Source of the DNA: Vibrio palustris
GTDB taxonomy: Bacteria > Pseudomonadota > Gammaproteobacteria > Enterobacterales > Vibrionaceae
Direction of reading: 5' to 3'
Assembly: GCF_024346995.1 (NCBI RefSeq)
Contig: NZ_AP024887.1
Coordinates: 1,984,001-2,048,000, forward strand
Length of the DNA: 64,000 bases
Below the pieces are notes generated by a model that saw nothing but the letters and a program-made list of their open reading frames with translations, ran no database searches and had not been told where the DNA came from. The translations under genes and the position numbers were made by a program. Below, in pieces: positions 47,889 through 59,053 of this stretch; the first letter of the stretch is position 1, and every line of letters begins with the position of its first letter.

Positions 47889-48086
47889 AATTTTATTACT
47901 ATTTTATTGCAATACACAGAGAAATTCCGACAGCGATGTCTCATCGCTTTTTTCGATTAAGATAATCTATTTTATTCGCTTTTTTCTATACTACCCTTTG
48001 TACTATAGTTTGTCTTGTAGTTACACGGAATGACCCAAACACACTGTTTGGGCTCACACATAATGCTATATTTAGGAGCAATAAAA
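47889..48086. promoter_or_regulatory. oxyR-prx divergent control region with an internal hairpin
   Basis: AGCGATG (47932-47938) pairs with CATCGCT (47942-47948) and is followed by TTTTTT, a terminator-shaped hairpin oriented toward the peroxiredoxin gene. GATAATC-TATTT and CTATACTA words (around 47960-48000) suggest OxyR half-sites (consensus ATAG-x7-CTAT), but I do not see a clean four-part site. A ribosome site AGGAG precedes the prx start. Confidence 0.55.
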
Positions 48087-48701
48087 ATGGTACTAGTTGG
48101 TCGCAAAGCCCCTGATTTTACCGCTGGAGCAGTTCTAGGTAACGGTGAAATCGTTGATAACTTCAACCTTTCTGAATTCATTAAAGGTAAGAAAGCTGTT
48201 CTATTCTTCTACCCACTAGACTTCACTTTCGTTTGCCCATCAGAAATCATCGCATTCGACAAACGTCTAGCTGACTTCCAAGAAAAAGGTTGTGAAGTGA
48301 TCGGTGTTTCTATCGACTCTGTATTCTCACACAATGCATGGCGTAAAACGTCTGTAGACAACGGTGGTATCGGTGAAGTTAACTACCCACTAGTTGCAGA
48401 CACAACGCATGAAGTTGTTAACGCGTTTGACGTTGCTGATCCAAACGGCCCTGGCATCGCACTACGTGGTTCTTTCCTAATCGACGAAGACGGTGTTGTT
48501 CGTCACCAAGTTGTGAACGACGGCCCACTAGGTCGTAACATTGACGAAATGCTACGTATGGTAGATGCACTCTCTTTCCACCAAGAGCACGGCGAAGTAT
48601 GTCCTGCACAGTGGGAAAAAGGTAAATCAGGTATGCAAGCGTCTACAGACGGTGTTGCAGCTTACCTTTCTGAGCACTCTTCAGATCTAGACAAAAAATA
48701 A
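48087..48701 (+). CDS. prxC: Typical 2-Cys peroxiredoxin (AhpC/PrxC type)
   Basis: This enzyme reduces peroxides through a peroxidatic cysteine, C50 in PLDFTFVCPSEI, and a resolving cysteine in HGEVCPAQWEKG. The start at 48087 gives MVLVGRKAPDFTAGAVLGNG; AGGAG lies 9 bases upstream, while an in-frame start 19 codons before is spurious. 204 residues. Divergent from oxyR, so a member of the peroxide response. Confidence 0.95.
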   Translation: MVLVGRKAPDFTAGAVLGNGEIVDNFNLSEFIKGKKAVLFFYPLDFTFVCPSEIIAFDKRLADFQEKGCEVIGVSIDSVFSHNAWRKTSVDNGGIGEVNYPLVADTTHEVVNAFDVADPNGPGIALRGSFLIDEDGVVRHQVVNDGPLGRNIDEMLRMVDALSFHQEHGEVCPAQWEKGKSGMQASTDGVAAYLSEHSSDLDKK

Positions 48702-48733
48702 ATTACTTTGCCTTAAGTACGCTTAAGGGACAT

Positions 48734-48808
48734 GGCACTGACTCAGTCAGTGCCGCTGTTAAAAAGTCATCATCAATAAAAATCCCAGCCTAGGCTGGGA
48801 TTTTTTTA
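48734..48808 (+). terminator. Palindrome and terminator after prxC
   Basis: A perfect palindromic hairpin GGCACTGAC-TCA-GTCAGTGCC occupies 48734-48754. After it, AATCCCAGCC-TA-GGCTGGGATT with TTTTTTT (48779-48808) is a strong intrinsic terminator, probably shared by convergent phoU. Confidence 0.88.
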
Positions 48809-48866
48809 TAGGTTAGAGATAGACTATTGATGTAATAAAAACAGGGGTTTGAATCAGCAAACAACG

Positions 48867-49571
48867 TTAATCCTCAACCGCTTCATCTATCGTATGCTCG
48901 TCGATGTGTCTTACATCCTTACCTTTAACGAAATAAATAATATATTCACAAATATTTTGGCAGCGATCGCCAATGCGCTCAATCGCCCTCGCCGACCACA
49001 TGACAGTAAGAATATTGGGGATATTATCGCTATCTTCTATCATGGATGTCGTCAGGCTCGCAATCACGCTCTCGACTTCATTATCGAGTTTATCATCCAA
49101 CTTATAAATGCGGACTGCAGCTTCTAAGTCCATACGAGCAAACGCATCGAGAACTTGATGGAGCATTTCAATTGCAGAGCGGCACAATGGCTCTAATGCG
49201 GCCTGAAACGTGCGCTCTTTAACCGTACTACTCTCAATAGTGATATACGCCATTTTTGTTGCAACATCACCAATACGCTCTAAATCTGTAATTGTCTTGA
49301 TGATCGACATGATAAGACGCAAATCTTTGGCCGTTGGTTGCCTCTTGGCAATAATACGCGTGCAAGCCTCATCAATCGATACTTCCATCGCATTCACTTT
49401 ATGATCATCGCGCACTACTTTACGTGCCAGTTCAATATCGTCTTTATGTAAAGCATGCATGGCATAAGAAAGCTGCTGTTCCACCAGCCCGCCCATCGTT
49501 AATAAATGCGTACGAATAGACTCTAGCTCTGCATTGAATTGCCCTGAGATGTGTCGACCTAATTGCATCAT
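48867..49571 (-). CDS. phoU: Phosphate signalling protein PhoU
   Basis: PhoU connects the Pst transporter to the PhoR kinase and represses the Pho regulon in phosphate-rich conditions. Two tandem three-helix PhoU repeats are seen (RIGDVATKMAYI and RIGDRCQNICEYIIY). 234 aa, full length. Last gene of pstC-pstA-pstB-phoU, 18 bases after pstB. Confidence 0.96.
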   Translation of the reverse strand: MMQLGRHISGQFNAELESIRTHLLTMGGLVEQQLSYAMHALHKDDIELARKVVRDDHKVNAMEVSIDEACTRIIAKRQPTAKDLRLIMSIIKTITDLERIGDVATKMAYITIESSTVKERTFQAALEPLCRSAIEMLHQVLDAFARMDLEAAVRIYKLDDKLDNEVESVIASLTTSMIEDSDNIPNILTVMWSARAIERIGDRCQNICEYIIYFVKGKDVRHIDEHTIDEAVED

Positions 49572-49589
49572 TGGTGGTTTCTGCCTATT

Positions 49590-50411
49590 TTAGCCATAAC
49601 GCCCCGTTATGTAATCTTCGGTTTGTTTTTTGGTTGGCGATGTAAAGATCGTATCCGTATCTGCATATTCAACCAGTGAGCCCATATGAATAAATGCCGT
49701 ATAATCACTGACCCGCGCCGCTTGCTGCATATTATGCGTCACCATGATGACGGTATATTTTTGTTTTAATTCATGAATAAGCTCTTCAATCGTTAACGTT
49801 GATATCGGGTCCAATGCTGAGGTAGGTTCATCAAGCAACAGTACCTCAGGTTCGATAGCTATCGCTCTCGCGATCACCAAGCGTTGCTGCTGACCGCCAG
49901 AAAGGCCAAATGCATTTTCATGCAATCGATTTTTAACTTCATCCCAGAGCGCTGCTGAGCGCAGCGCATGTTCGGCGGCATCATCTAACGCCCGACTATT
50001 TTTAATCCCTTGTAAACGTAGTCCATACACTACATTTTCATAAATCGATTTAGGAAAAGGATTGGGACGCTGGAACACCATACCGATACGGCGACGTAAC
50101 GTCGGTACATCAACATCATGCTGATAAACGTTTTTACCATGTAGCTTGACCTGACCTTCAATATGACAATCTTCAACCAAATCGTTCATACGATTAATAC
50201 AACGTAACAGTGTGGATTTACCACATCCAGACGGGCCAATAAAAGACGTCACATTGCCCTTGGGAATACGCATTGATATCTCTTTTAACGCTTGATACTG
50301 CTTATCGTAATAAAGACTCAAATTCTCAATTTCTATCGAAGTTTGCTCGTCATCAAGGTTATTGACGTCCAAAGGAAGCTCATAGCCTAATGTCTGATTG
50401 ACTGAATACAT
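49590..50411 (-). CDS. pstB: Phosphate ABC transporter ATPase PstB
   Basis: ABC ATPase with Walker [20 protein letters not shown], signature [16 protein letters not shown], Walker [14 protein letters not shown] and the switch histidine in MVTHNMQQA. 273 aa, slightly longer than E. coli PstB because of an N-terminal extension, as common in Vibrio. Two bases from pstA. Confidence 0.97.
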   Translation of the reverse strand: MYSVNQTLGYELPLDVNNLDDEQTSIEIENLSLYYDKQYQALKEISMRIPKGNVTSFIGPSGCGKSTLLRCINRMNDLVEDCHIEGQVKLHGKNVYQHDVDVPTLRRRIGMVFQRPNPFPKSIYENVVYGLRLQGIKNSRALDDAAEHALRSAALWDEVKNRLHENAFGLSGGQQQRLVIARAIAIEPEVLLLDEPTSALDPISTLTIEELIHELKQKYTVIMVTHNMQQAARVSDYTAFIHMGSLVEYADTDTIFTSPTKKQTEDYITGRYG

Positions 50412-50413
50412 GC

Positions 50414-52060
50414 TTAATCCTGTCCTAAGGTTCTGAATTTTTCGCGTAAGTTATTACGGATGCTGATTGCCGTTAAGTTTAACGTAATAATCACCGCAAC
50501 CAATAAAAATGCCGTCGCGTAAACCAATGGTCGAGCGGCTTCTATATTGGGGCTTTGAAAACCTAAATCATAAATATGAAAGCCCAAATGCATAAATTTA
50601 CGCTCTAAATGCAAATACGGAAATTGCTCATCAACGGGTAAGTTAGAGGCCAATTTTACCACACCGACCAACATTAATGGCGCAACTTCACCGGCAGCGC
50701 GCGCCACCGCTAAGACTAAGCCTGTGATCATCGCTGGACTGGCCATCGGCAACACAATGCGCCAGACCGTTTCAAACTGTGTAGCCCCTAAAGCAAGCGA
50801 GCCATGGCGAATCGAATAAGGGATACGACTTAACCCTTCTTCGGTAGCCACAATGACGACGGGCAAGGTTAATACCGCTAACGTTAATGCCGACCATAAT
50901 AATCCTGGTGTACCAAATGTTGGGGCGGGTAAACGATCGGCAAAAAAAAGTTTATCGATTGACCCACCAATGGTGTAGACGAAAAAGCCCAGACCAAATA
51001 CTCCATAAACAATTGACGGTACACCGGCAAGGTTAATCACCGCCACGCGAATCATACGAGTAAAAGCATTATCTTTTGCGTATTCATGTAAATACACAGC
51101 GGCGACGATTCCTAATGGCATCACTACTATCGACATAAGTAACACCAATAAAATGGTGCCAAATATCGCCGGAAACACCCCACCTTCCGAGTTCGACTCG
51201 CGCGGCTTTTCCGATAAAAACAGCCACACACCTTTCGCCCAATGTGTGACTTTTTCTGTCCATGTCAGTTGATTTGGATACCAAAAACGTAAAATCTGTT
51301 TAACCGGAATCGCCACCCGCTGCCCAGTCATATCTTCTAAAATTAAGGCCTGCATTCCGAGGTGTTTACGCAACTCATCCACATGATTTTCCGCCAAAGA
51401 CAATTGGTTGTCCAAACGCGTTTTCTCTAACTCAATTTCGCGTTGCTGATTAGGAGTAAATTGATCATTCAACTGTAAGCGGCGTTTTTCCCGTTGCAGG
51501 CGTTCAATTTTTTGACCTAAATCGCCTATTTTATGTTGGATAAGATCATCAATTTTACGCCGAATATCAGCCGCTTGCTGCATGCCTTGTTGCAGATTCG
51601 GGCCAATATCAGCCGTTGTGTGTCCGTTCGCTAATACATATTGCACCGGCCGACCATAAAATTGTCCATTGCGCTCACGGTCAATCACCGCCCAATCTTT
51701 AGGCCGAGAGGGCTTGGAGAGATCGATACCAAGAACAGATACAAAATCGGCGGTATTACGTTCTCGATTCGCAATCTTAATGTGCAGACGTTCGACCGAT
51801 CCCTTTTGCTTAATTGCTTTACTTAAATGCAATTTATCAATATGCAAATGACTGAGTGGCACTTCATCGTGATCGTAAAGCTGGCCAATCAGGCGATGAC
51901 CAGAATTATCTTGCCATTGATACAAAGGAGCTGGCCAAAAATAGGTTAATCCTTTCCAGCCAATTAATAGCAACAATCCTAGCACGGAGATCAAGCTAAT
52001 ACTGACTGCTCCGCCGGTAAGCCAAACCCAAGGGGCGCCGGATTTTATCCAGTTGATCAC
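50414..52060 (-). CDS. pstA: Phosphate ABC transporter permease PstA (long form)
   Basis: This 548-residue inner-membrane permease has the PstA transport domain in the C-terminal half, including the EAA-like loop [27 protein letters not shown]. The N-terminal ~270 residues hold a periplasmic or coiled-coil extension ([15 protein letters not shown]) absent in E. coli (~296 aa). Large Pst permeases are the rule in Vibrionaceae. Confidence 0.95.
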   Translation of the reverse strand: MINWIKSGAPWVWLTGGAVSISLISVLGLLLLIGWKGLTYFWPAPLYQWQDNSGHRLIGQLYDHDEVPLSHLHIDKLHLSKAIKQKGSVERLHIKIANRERNTADFVSVLGIDLSKPSRPKDWAVIDRERNGQFYGRPVQYVLANGHTTADIGPNLQQGMQQAADIRRKIDDLIQHKIGDLGQKIERLQREKRRLQLNDQFTPNQQREIELEKTRLDNQLSLAENHVDELRKHLGMQALILEDMTGQRVAIPVKQILRFWYPNQLTWTEKVTHWAKGVWLFLSEKPRESNSEGGVFPAIFGTILLVLLMSIVVMPLGIVAAVYLHEYAKDNAFTRMIRVAVINLAGVPSIVYGVFGLGFFVYTIGGSIDKLFFADRLPAPTFGTPGLLWSALTLAVLTLPVVIVATEEGLSRIPYSIRHGSLALGATQFETVWRIVLPMASPAMITGLVLAVARAAGEVAPLMLVGVVKLASNLPVDEQFPYLHLERKFMHLGFHIYDLGFQSPNIEAARPLVYATAFLLVAVIITLNLTAISIRNNLREKFRTLGQD

Positions 52061-52072
52061 TTCGTTCCCCTT

Positions 52073-54271
52073 TTATAACATGCGATAACGAGCACGTAAG
52101 CGTTGGCGAACCCACTCCGCTAACGAATTCACTGCAAACGTAAAGGTAAATAGCAATAAAGCCGCTAAAAATAATACGCGGTAATGCGAACTGCCGATTT
52201 CCGATTCCGGTAATTCTACCGCGATCGTTGCTGATAAGGTTCTCATCCCTTCAAAAATGTTCCAATTGAGTATGGGCGTATTACCTGTCGCCATTAAGAC
52301 GATCATGGTTTCACCGACAGCGCGCCCTAACCCCATCATAATCCCAGAAAAGATACCAGGACTCGCCGTTAGTAAAATCACTCTTGTTAAGGTTTGCCAA
52401 GGCGTAGCCCCCAACGCGAGCGATCCATCGGATAAATGCCGGGGAACAGAAAACACCGCATCTTCAGCAATGGTAAAAATCGTCGGTATCACAGCAAAGG
52501 CCATAGCAAACCCAACAACCAGCGCATTACGCTGATCGAAGTCAATACCGTGTTCCATAAGGAATACACGGGCATCGCCATTAAACATCCACATTTCGAG
52601 CAGTTGACTATGCGATAATGTTGCCCACGTCACGAGTACGATAGCCGGAATAAGAATAATCACATGCCAACCACCGGGGATACGTTTACGCATATTTTCA
52701 GGAATAATGACGGACCAGAAATAGCCCACGATCATGGTGGTAAGCGGTAGAGCGAGCATCAAAGACATGATGGCGGCTAAGTTTCTTTCAACCAATGGTG
52801 CGAACCACAGGCCGGCTAAAAAACCAATAATCACCGTCGGCAACGCTTCCATTAACTCAATACTCGGCTTAACCACACGGCGCATCTTAGCCGTCATGAA
52901 ATAGGCGGTATAAATCGCGCCAAAAACCGCAATCGGAATCGCAAAAAGCATCGCATAAGCCGCCGCTTTTAAGGTTCCAAATGCAATTGGTACTAAGCTG
53001 AATTTAGGTTCGAATTTATCACTGGCTGACGTAGACTGCCACACAAACTGCGGATCAGGGTAATGCTCGTACCAAACTTTTCCCCACAGTGAGGACCAAG
53101 AAATCTCAGGGTAATCATTACTAATGCGTGATACTGACACCACATGATTATCACTATAGGTCGCTAAATAACGTTCATTATTCGTCATTGACGCAAGCTT
53201 AGGCGCTTTCTCAAACACCTTTTCAGAAAATAACGTTTTATGACTGGTGGTAAAGTGGTTTTGTACTGTTCCATCTTGATGAAAACTGTAAAACCCTTTG
53301 CTAAAGGTATCCGGTAACAAAAACTGGCTATGGGCTGCTAAGTGAAAATCACGAATATGGTGCAAAGAACGCACTTGATCTTTTAATACATCAAACCACT
53401 GGCTTACTTCATCATTATCATACGATACAAGTAATGAGTAAGCTCCAGAGAGTAAGCGGACATCGGTAACTTGACGCTTCGGCTGAGCCTTGGTCAGATC
53501 GACGATTTCCCTCACCACAAAGCGAGATTTTTTGTGTTCAGCGACAATTAGGTTATTGTGGTTACGTACATAAAGCGTTTTACCATCGGGGGTCAATAGT
53601 AGCTGATCAACCGCATCGAACGCGGCTGGAAATTGAAAATTCGTGAACTTTTTATCCGTTGCATTTTTCCAGCGCACATGTAACGAGTTATCCGATAGGT
53701 AACTTGCAAACATGACAAGCTCAGGTGTCTTAGTAAATGTAAATTGAGTAATTTGGGTCGACTTTGAGTCTGGCGTCAAATCATAACGATGCTGCTGAAA
53801 ACCAGGGTTGAACGTACGGCCATTCTTGGTAACCTGATAATGAAAGGTTGGCTTAGCCACGACAACCTGATCGTGGTTATCCAGTAAAGCAAACCACGCA
53901 TAATCCGACGGCATCGCCACCAGCTGTTGTGGTTTTTTTAATAATGATACACTTTTCAGCGGCTTAGGTTCATCAGAGGTTAATGACCAAAATTGACCCT
54001 CCCCCGCCTGACTCACGGTTAATAGGTGCTTACCGTAATCATCAAGATCTACGTGCCAAACATTGGCAATCGGCAGCGTTTGTTTGTAAATATTAGGGGT
54101 AAATTTCGCACCACTAAACAACGGCATAACAACCATAGCTAAATAGACAAACATGAGAACAAGAAAGCCTAAAACGCCGACGCCTCCAAAAGTCACACCA
54201 ACTCGCACAAGACGGTCTTTCCAACGTCTTTGCTTGTCTCTTTGATTTAACGAAAAATCGGTGTGTATCAT
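52073..54271 (-). CDS. pstC: Phosphate ABC transporter permease PstC (long form)
   Basis: This 732-residue permease is partner of PstA. After one membrane helix (VLGFLVLMFVYLAMVVMPLF) comes a ~330-residue periplasmic, propeller-like insert (LDDYGKHLLTVSQAGEGQFW, LLTPDGKTLYVRNHNN). The six-helix permease core at the end has [25 protein letters not shown]. It is the first gene of the operon and is preceded by a Pho box. Confidence 0.95.
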   Translation of the reverse strand: MIHTDFSLNQRDKQRRWKDRLVRVGVTFGGVGVLGFLVLMFVYLAMVVMPLFSGAKFTPNIYKQTLPIANVWHVDLDDYGKHLLTVSQAGEGQFWSLTSDEPKPLKSVSLLKKPQQLVAMPSDYAWFALLDNHDQVVVAKPTFHYQVTKNGRTFNPGFQQHRYDLTPDSKSTQITQFTFTKTPELVMFASYLSDNSLHVRWKNATDKKFTNFQFPAAFDAVDQLLLTPDGKTLYVRNHNNLIVAEHKKSRFVVREIVDLTKAQPKRQVTDVRLLSGAYSLLVSYDNDEVSQWFDVLKDQVRSLHHIRDFHLAAHSQFLLPDTFSKGFYSFHQDGTVQNHFTTSHKTLFSEKVFEKAPKLASMTNNERYLATYSDNHVVSVSRISNDYPEISWSSLWGKVWYEHYPDPQFVWQSTSASDKFEPKFSLVPIAFGTLKAAAYAMLFAIPIAVFGAIYTAYFMTAKMRRVVKPSIELMEALPTVIIGFLAGLWFAPLVERNLAAIMSLMLALPLTTMIVGYFWSVIIPENMRKRIPGGWHVIILIPAIVLVTWATLSHSQLLEMWMFNGDARVFLMEHGIDFDQRNALVVGFAMAFAVIPTIFTIAEDAVFSVPRHLSDGSLALGATPWQTLTRVILLTASPGIFSGIMMGLGRAVGETMIVLMATGNTPILNWNIFEGMRTLSATIAVELPESEIGSSHYRVLFLAALLLFTFTFAVNSLAEWVRQRLRARYRML

Positions 54272-54305
54272 GAGGTTCTCAACTTAGGTAGCGTTAACGG
54301 AGTAT

Positions 54306-54323
54306 ATGTCGTTTAAATGACAA
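54306..54323 (-). promoter_or_regulatory. Pho box upstream of pstC
   Basis: On the minus strand TTGTCAT-TTAA-ACGACAT gives the 7-4-7 pattern of PhoB sites (consensus CTGTCAT-x4-CTGTCAT). The first half is one base off; the second matches 4 of 7. It lies about 35 bases upstream of the pstC start. Confidence 0.7.
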
Positions 54324-54382
54324 ATTTATTACATTGCTGGTTAAAGCAGCAAAAAGTCCCTTGTTTGTCAAATATGCAATCG

Positions 54383-54400
54383 ATGTAATAAAAATGTCAT
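54383..54400 (+). promoter_or_regulatory. Pho box upstream of ppk1
   Basis: ATGTAAT-AAAA-ATGTCAT matches the PhoB 7-4-7 pattern, with the second half one base from consensus. It sits about 65 bases before the ppk start, linking polyphosphate synthesis to phosphate starvation. Confidence 0.72.
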
Positions 54401-54464
54401 ACAAAAAAACTAGTTTGCAGACTATGAACTAAAATTTCTTTCCATCGGCAGAAAAAGGTATTTC

Positions 54465-56567
54465 ATGAGTGCAGAAAAGCTTTACGTAGAAAAAGAGCTT
54501 AGTTGGTTATCTTTTAACGAGAGGGTACTGCAAGAAGCGGCAGATAAAACAGTCCCTTTAATTGAGCGCATCCGCTTTCTCGGTATCTTTTCCAATAACC
54601 TCGATGAATTCTACAAAGTTCGTTTTGCTGATGTGAAACGCCGTATTCTGATCAATAATGAACGCGGTGGCAATAACCCAGCGAAGCACTTGCTCGCACA
54701 AATGCAAAATAAGGCGTATAAACTAAGCCAAGAGTTCGATAATCTGTACAACGAATTGATTCTTGAAATGGCCAGGCGCCGTATTTTTTTAGTAAATGAA
54801 ACTCAGCTTGATGATCATCAGAAGCTTTGGTTAACCGATTATTTTCGTGATCATGTTCTACCACATATCACCCCTCTTCTCATGGATGATGACATCGATG
54901 TTCTGCAATTTCTTAAAGACGAATACGCGTATATCGCCGTCGAATTACAACAAAATCATCACTCTCAATATGCGTTAGTTGAAATTCCTACCGATCACTT
55001 GCCTCGCTTTATACAGCTTCCTGAAGCGAAAGGAAAACGCCGTAAAACCATTATTTTGCTCGATAACGTTATTCGTTTCTGTTTAGACGATATTTTTCGT
55101 GGCTTTTTTGACTACGATGAGCTTAATGGGTACGCGATGAAAATGACGCGTGATGCCGAATACGATCTCAGTCATGAAGTCGAATACAGTTTATTAGAAC
55201 AGCTATCCGAAGGATTAGAGCAAAGGCTGACCGCCATGCCAGTCCGTTTTGTTTACGAACGCGAGATGCCCGACGATATGCTGCAGTTCCTGTGTCATAA
55301 AATGCAAATTTCTGATTATGATAGTTTACTTCCTGGGAGCCGTTATCACAATTTCAAAGATTTCATTGGCTTTCCTAACCTTGGCCGTGCGTATTTAGAA
55401 AATAAACCACAACCACCTTTACGCTGTGCGGATTTTGAAGGCCACTTAAACGCCTTTGATGCCATTAAAGATAAAGATATTTTGCTGCATTACCCTTATC
55501 ATCAGTTCGAACATATCTCGGAGTTAGTCCGTCAGGCATCTTTTGATCCCAAAGTTATCAGTATCAAGATCAATATCTATCGCGTCGCCAAAGATTCGCG
55601 ATTAATGAATTCGTTAATCGATGCCGTGCATAATGGTAAGCGGGTGGTGGTGGTAGTGGAACTGCAAGCGCGTTTTGATGAAGAAGCCAATATCAGTTGG
55701 TCGAAAATCCTTACTGATGCAGGCGTTCAGGTCATTTTTGGCGTACCTGGCATGAAAATTCACTCTAAGTTACTGCTCATTGCGCGTAAAGAAGGCAGTG
55801 AAATCAATCGTTATGCTCATATTGGCACAGGTAATTTCCATGAGAAAACGGCACGTATCTACACCGACTTTGCGTTACTCACCGCAGATAAAGATCTTAC
55901 CGAAGAAGTCCGCCATGTATTCTCATATATTGAAAACCCCTATCGACCAGTCACATTTAACCATTTAATTGTGTCTCCGCGTAACTCGCGTAAACAGCTT
56001 TACCGTATTATTGATAATGAAATCGCCAATGCTCGTGCCGGATTACCTGCTGCGATGAAAATCAAAGTCAATAATTTGGTCGATAAAGGGTTAATTAACA
56101 AACTTTATGGTGCCAGCTCAGCCGGTGTAAAAATAGATATGATTATTCGCGGCATGTGTTCTTTAGTGCCGGGAGTGCAAGGGATTAGCGATAACATCAA
56201 AATCATTAGTATTGTCGATCGTTTCTTAGAGCACCCACGTGTGTTGATCACTCACAATAATGGGGATCCACAAGTGTGGATATCGTCCGCCGATTGGATG
56301 ACACGAAACATTGATTACCGCATTGAAGTCTCCGCTCCTATTCGCGATGAACGGCTCAAAAAACGCATCATTGATATTTTTAATATTCAGCTCACCGATA
56401 CCGTCAAAGCGCGTGTGATTGATAAAGAAATGAGTAACCGTTATGTTGAGCGTGGAAATCGGAAGAAAATTCGCTCACAAAGCGCAATTTACGATTATCT
56501 TAAAAATATGGAAAAACAAACTCGTAAACGGATAAGCGAAGTGAGAAAACATGAATTTAACGAATGA
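54465..56567 (+). CDS. ppk1: Polyphosphate kinase 1
   Basis: Ppk1 makes polyphosphate from ATP. It has N, head and two PLD-fold C-terminal domains. Active-site segments are [14 protein letters not shown] and [24 protein letters not shown], the first with the phosphorylated histidine in a phospholipase-D-like motif. 700 aa, full length. It overlaps ppx by 17 bases. Confidence 0.97.
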   Translation: MSAEKLYVEKELSWLSFNERVLQEAADKTVPLIERIRFLGIFSNNLDEFYKVRFADVKRRILINNERGGNNPAKHLLAQMQNKAYKLSQEFDNLYNELILEMARRRIFLVNETQLDDHQKLWLTDYFRDHVLPHITPLLMDDDIDVLQFLKDEYAYIAVELQQNHHSQYALVEIPTDHLPRFIQLPEAKGKRRKTIILLDNVIRFCLDDIFRGFFDYDELNGYAMKMTRDAEYDLSHEVEYSLLEQLSEGLEQRLTAMPVRFVYEREMPDDMLQFLCHKMQISDYDSLLPGSRYHNFKDFIGFPNLGRAYLENKPQPPLRCADFEGHLNAFDAIKDKDILLHYPYHQFEHISELVRQASFDPKVISIKINIYRVAKDSRLMNSLIDAVHNGKRVVVVVELQARFDEEANISWSKILTDAGVQVIFGVPGMKIHSKLLLIARKEGSEINRYAHIGTGNFHEKTARIYTDFALLTADKDLTEEVRHVFSYIENPYRPVTFNHLIVSPRNSRKQLYRIIDNEIANARAGLPAAMKIKVNNLVDKGLINKLYGASSAGVKIDMIIRGMCSLVPGVQGISDNIKIISIVDRFLEHPRVLITHNNGDPQVWISSADWMTRNIDYRIEVSAPIRDERLKKRIIDIFNIQLTDTVKARVIDKEMSNRYVERGNRKKIRSQSAIYDYLKNMEKQTRKRISEVRKHEFNE

Positions 56568-58053
56568 TTCTCGTGATATCGCCGCTCTAGACCTTGGTTC
56601 CAATAGCTTTCACATGGTCGTGGCTAAAGTCATTGATAAAGATTTACAAATTGTGAGCCGCCATAAACAGCGTGTTCATCTTGCGGCAGGTCTGGATGAA
56701 GACAAAAATCTCAGTGAAGAAGCCATGCAAAGAGCACTAGATTGCCTTGCTATGTTTGCCGAACGTATTCAAGATTTTGCGCCAGATAATGTGCGGATTG
56801 CTGCAACCCATACCCTAAGGCAAGCCACTAATTCAAGAACGTTTATTGAAAGAGCCCGGAAGATTTTACCCTTTCCTATCGAAGTCATCGCCGGGATAGA
56901 AGAAGCGCGCTTAATCTTTCTGGGGGTTGCTCATACTCAGCCCACGTCTGATGATGCGATGCTCGTGGTGGATATTGGTGGCGGCAGTACCGAGATGATC
57001 ATTGGTCAAGGTTTTGCACCCACCCATGTGAACAGCAAACAAATGGGATGTGTTAGCTATACCCAACGTTTTTTTACAAATAATAAGCTATCGAAAAAGA
57101 ACTTTGCACAAGCCATTTTAGCGGCGCAACAACGTTTAGAGTCTCTGGCACACACTTATCGTAAAGCAAGCTGGAAAGTCGCATTTGGTTCTTCTGGTAC
57201 CGCGAAAGCCATTAAAGATGTCCTTATTGGCTTGGGGCATGAAGATGGCATCATTACCGCACCACGTTTAGAAGAGTTAATCGAGCGGTTATGTACATGG
57301 CGCACTATTGATGACATTGAACTTGATGGCTTAAGTGACGATCGTAAACCAGTATTTGCCGCAGGTGTGGCGATCATGGCGGCGATTTTTCGCGATCTGC
57401 ATATTAAAGAAATGCATTTTTCCGATGGCGCATTACGTGAAGGTTTGCTGTATGAAATGGAAGATCGCTTCAAATACAGTGATATTCGCCTGCGCACTAC
57501 AGAAGCGTTGGCAGATAAACATGCTGTCGATTTAGAGCATGCCGCGAAAGTAAAAAGTTATGCTCGCGACTTTTTAGATCAAGTCGGTGGTGATATCGGA
57601 ATAAAATCCAGTTCAGAGTTACCCGCATTACTCGAATGGAGTGCTTTGCTCCATGAAGTCGGTTTGAATATCAGCTATCAAGCCTTCCACCGTCACTCAG
57701 CATACATTCTTACCTACACCAATATGGCAGGGTTTAACCGTGAACAACAACAAGTTCTTGCGACCTTAGCCCGCTTTCAGCGTAAAGCGCTCAAGCTCAA
57801 TGAATTGAGTAATTTTGCACTCTTTAAGAAAAAACACATTCTGGGCTTAATTCGTATTTTACGTCTCGCGATTGTCGTTAACAGCCAACGTCACGAAGAA
57901 GTCTTACCCGAACTCTACTTATCTATCCACGACGATGCATGGCATTTAACTTGTGCTGATGAGAACTGGTTAGAAAATAACTTGCTGCTACATGCCGATT
58001 TACAAACCGAACAACAATATTGGGATCAAATCGGCTGGGAGTTAGTCTTTTAA
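56551..58053 (+). CDS. ppx: Exopolyphosphatase
   Basis: Ppx degrades polyphosphate and pppGpp. It has the ASKHA actin-like fold with [18 protein letters not shown] and [14 protein letters not shown], followed by a C-terminal HD-like helical domain. 500 aa, full length. Its start lies inside the ppk1 end, so the two are coupled. Confidence 0.97.
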   Translation: MNLTNDSRDIAALDLGSNSFHMVVAKVIDKDLQIVSRHKQRVHLAAGLDEDKNLSEEAMQRALDCLAMFAERIQDFAPDNVRIAATHTLRQATNSRTFIERARKILPFPIEVIAGIEEARLIFLGVAHTQPTSDDAMLVVDIGGGSTEMIIGQGFAPTHVNSKQMGCVSYTQRFFTNNKLSKKNFAQAILAAQQRLESLAHTYRKASWKVAFGSSGTAKAIKDVLIGLGHEDGIITAPRLEELIERLCTWRTIDDIELDGLSDDRKPVFAAGVAIMAAIFRDLHIKEMHFSDGALREGLLYEMEDRFKYSDIRLRTTEALADKHAVDLEHAAKVKSYARDFLDQVGGDIGIKSSSELPALLEWSALLHEVGLNISYQAFHRHSAYILTYTNMAGFNREQQQVLATLARFQRKALKLNELSNFALFKKKHILGLIRILRLAIVVNSQRHEEVLPELYLSIHDDAWHLTCADENWLENNLLLHADLQTEQQYWDQIGWELVF

Positions 58054-58063
58054 GCCATCATGA

Positions 58064-59053
58064 TTAAGGCGTTAATCCAACTTTCGCAAGTTCTTCCTCT
58101 GCTTGCTGTGCTGGCAGAGGAAGGTATCCTTCGCGCTGTACCAACGCTTGACCTTGCCGAGAAAATATAAAACGGATGAACTCTCGTTCAATCGGGGCAA
58201 GAGGTTTGAGTGGATTCTTATTTACGTAAACATAGACGTAGCGTGATAATGGATAGCGATCGGAGAAAATATTCTCTTTAGTCGGCGCGACATAATCGGT
58301 GCCTTCTTTTGCTATCGGCAGTAATTTAACACCCGATACACGATAGCCTATTCCTGAATAGCCAATGGTATTAATCGATGATGCCACCGATTGCACAACA
58401 GATGCCGAACCTGGCTGTTCATTTACGTTGCGTTTAAAGTCACCACGACATAACGCGACTTTTTTAAAGTAGCCGTAGGTTCCCGATACGGAATTACGAC
58501 CAAACAATTGAATGCCACGCTTTGCCCAGCGCTGAGATAATCCCAATTCAGCCCAAGTATTGATTTTTTTAGTCGCGCCACAATTTAACGTTTCAGAAAA
58601 AATACTATCGAGCTGAGTAAAGTTGAGGCCTTTAATCGGGTTGTCTTTTTGTACAAACACCCCAATTGCGTCAATGGCAATCTTGAGCTCGACAGGTTTG
58701 TAGCCATGTTCACGTTCAAAGCCATCAATTTCTCGCGAGCGCATTGGGCGGCTCATCGGCCCTATTTGTGCGGTACCTTCGGTTAGTGCTGGCGGCGCCG
58801 TTGCCGAACCAGAGGCTTGTACTTGTACATCCACATTCGGATAAATCTCTTTAAAGTCTTCAACCCACAAAGTAGTTAGGCCTGCTAAGGTGTCCGACCC
58901 CACACTAGTAAGGCTGCCCGTCACACCGATACTCTTTTGATACTGAGGTAAAACGACCTTATCCTTTGCCCACACAGAAGAAGCCAAGGACAAAGCCATA
59001 ACAACTAGCAGAGCCATAGTCACGCGGATATGATAATTACGTCGTTGGATCAA
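58064..59053 (-). CDS. pstS: Periplasmic phosphate-binding protein PstS
   Basis: PstS is the phosphate-binding subunit of the Pst transporter. The signal peptide (basic start, hydrophobic [19 protein letters not shown]) precedes [19 protein letters not shown] and [14 protein letters not shown], the phosphate-binding loops. A TTG start at 59053, overlapping the phoR end by 17 bases, is preferred because it supplies the basic n-region that the in-frame ATG at 59017 lacks. 329 aa. Confidence 0.92.
   Translation of the reverse strand: MIQRRNYHIRVTMALLVVMALSLASSVWAKDKVVLPQYQKSIGVTGSLTSVGSDTLAGLTTLWVEDFKEIYPNVDVQVQASGSATAPPALTEGTAQIGPMSRPMRSREIDGFEREHGYKPVELKIAIDAIGVFVQKDNPIKGLNFTQLDSIFSETLNCGATKKINTWAELGLSQRWAKRGIQLFGRNSVSGTYGYFKKVALCRGDFKRNVNEQPGSASVVQSVASSINTIGYSGIGYRVSGVKLLPIAKEGTDYVAPTKENIFSDRYPLSRYVYVYVNKNPLKPLAPIEREFIRFIFSRQGQALVQREGYLPLPAQQAEEELAKVGLTP

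Noticed and set aside
48849..49127. Plus-strand 92-codon frame within phoU
   Set aside because: Antisense shadow of a conserved gene; no independent support.
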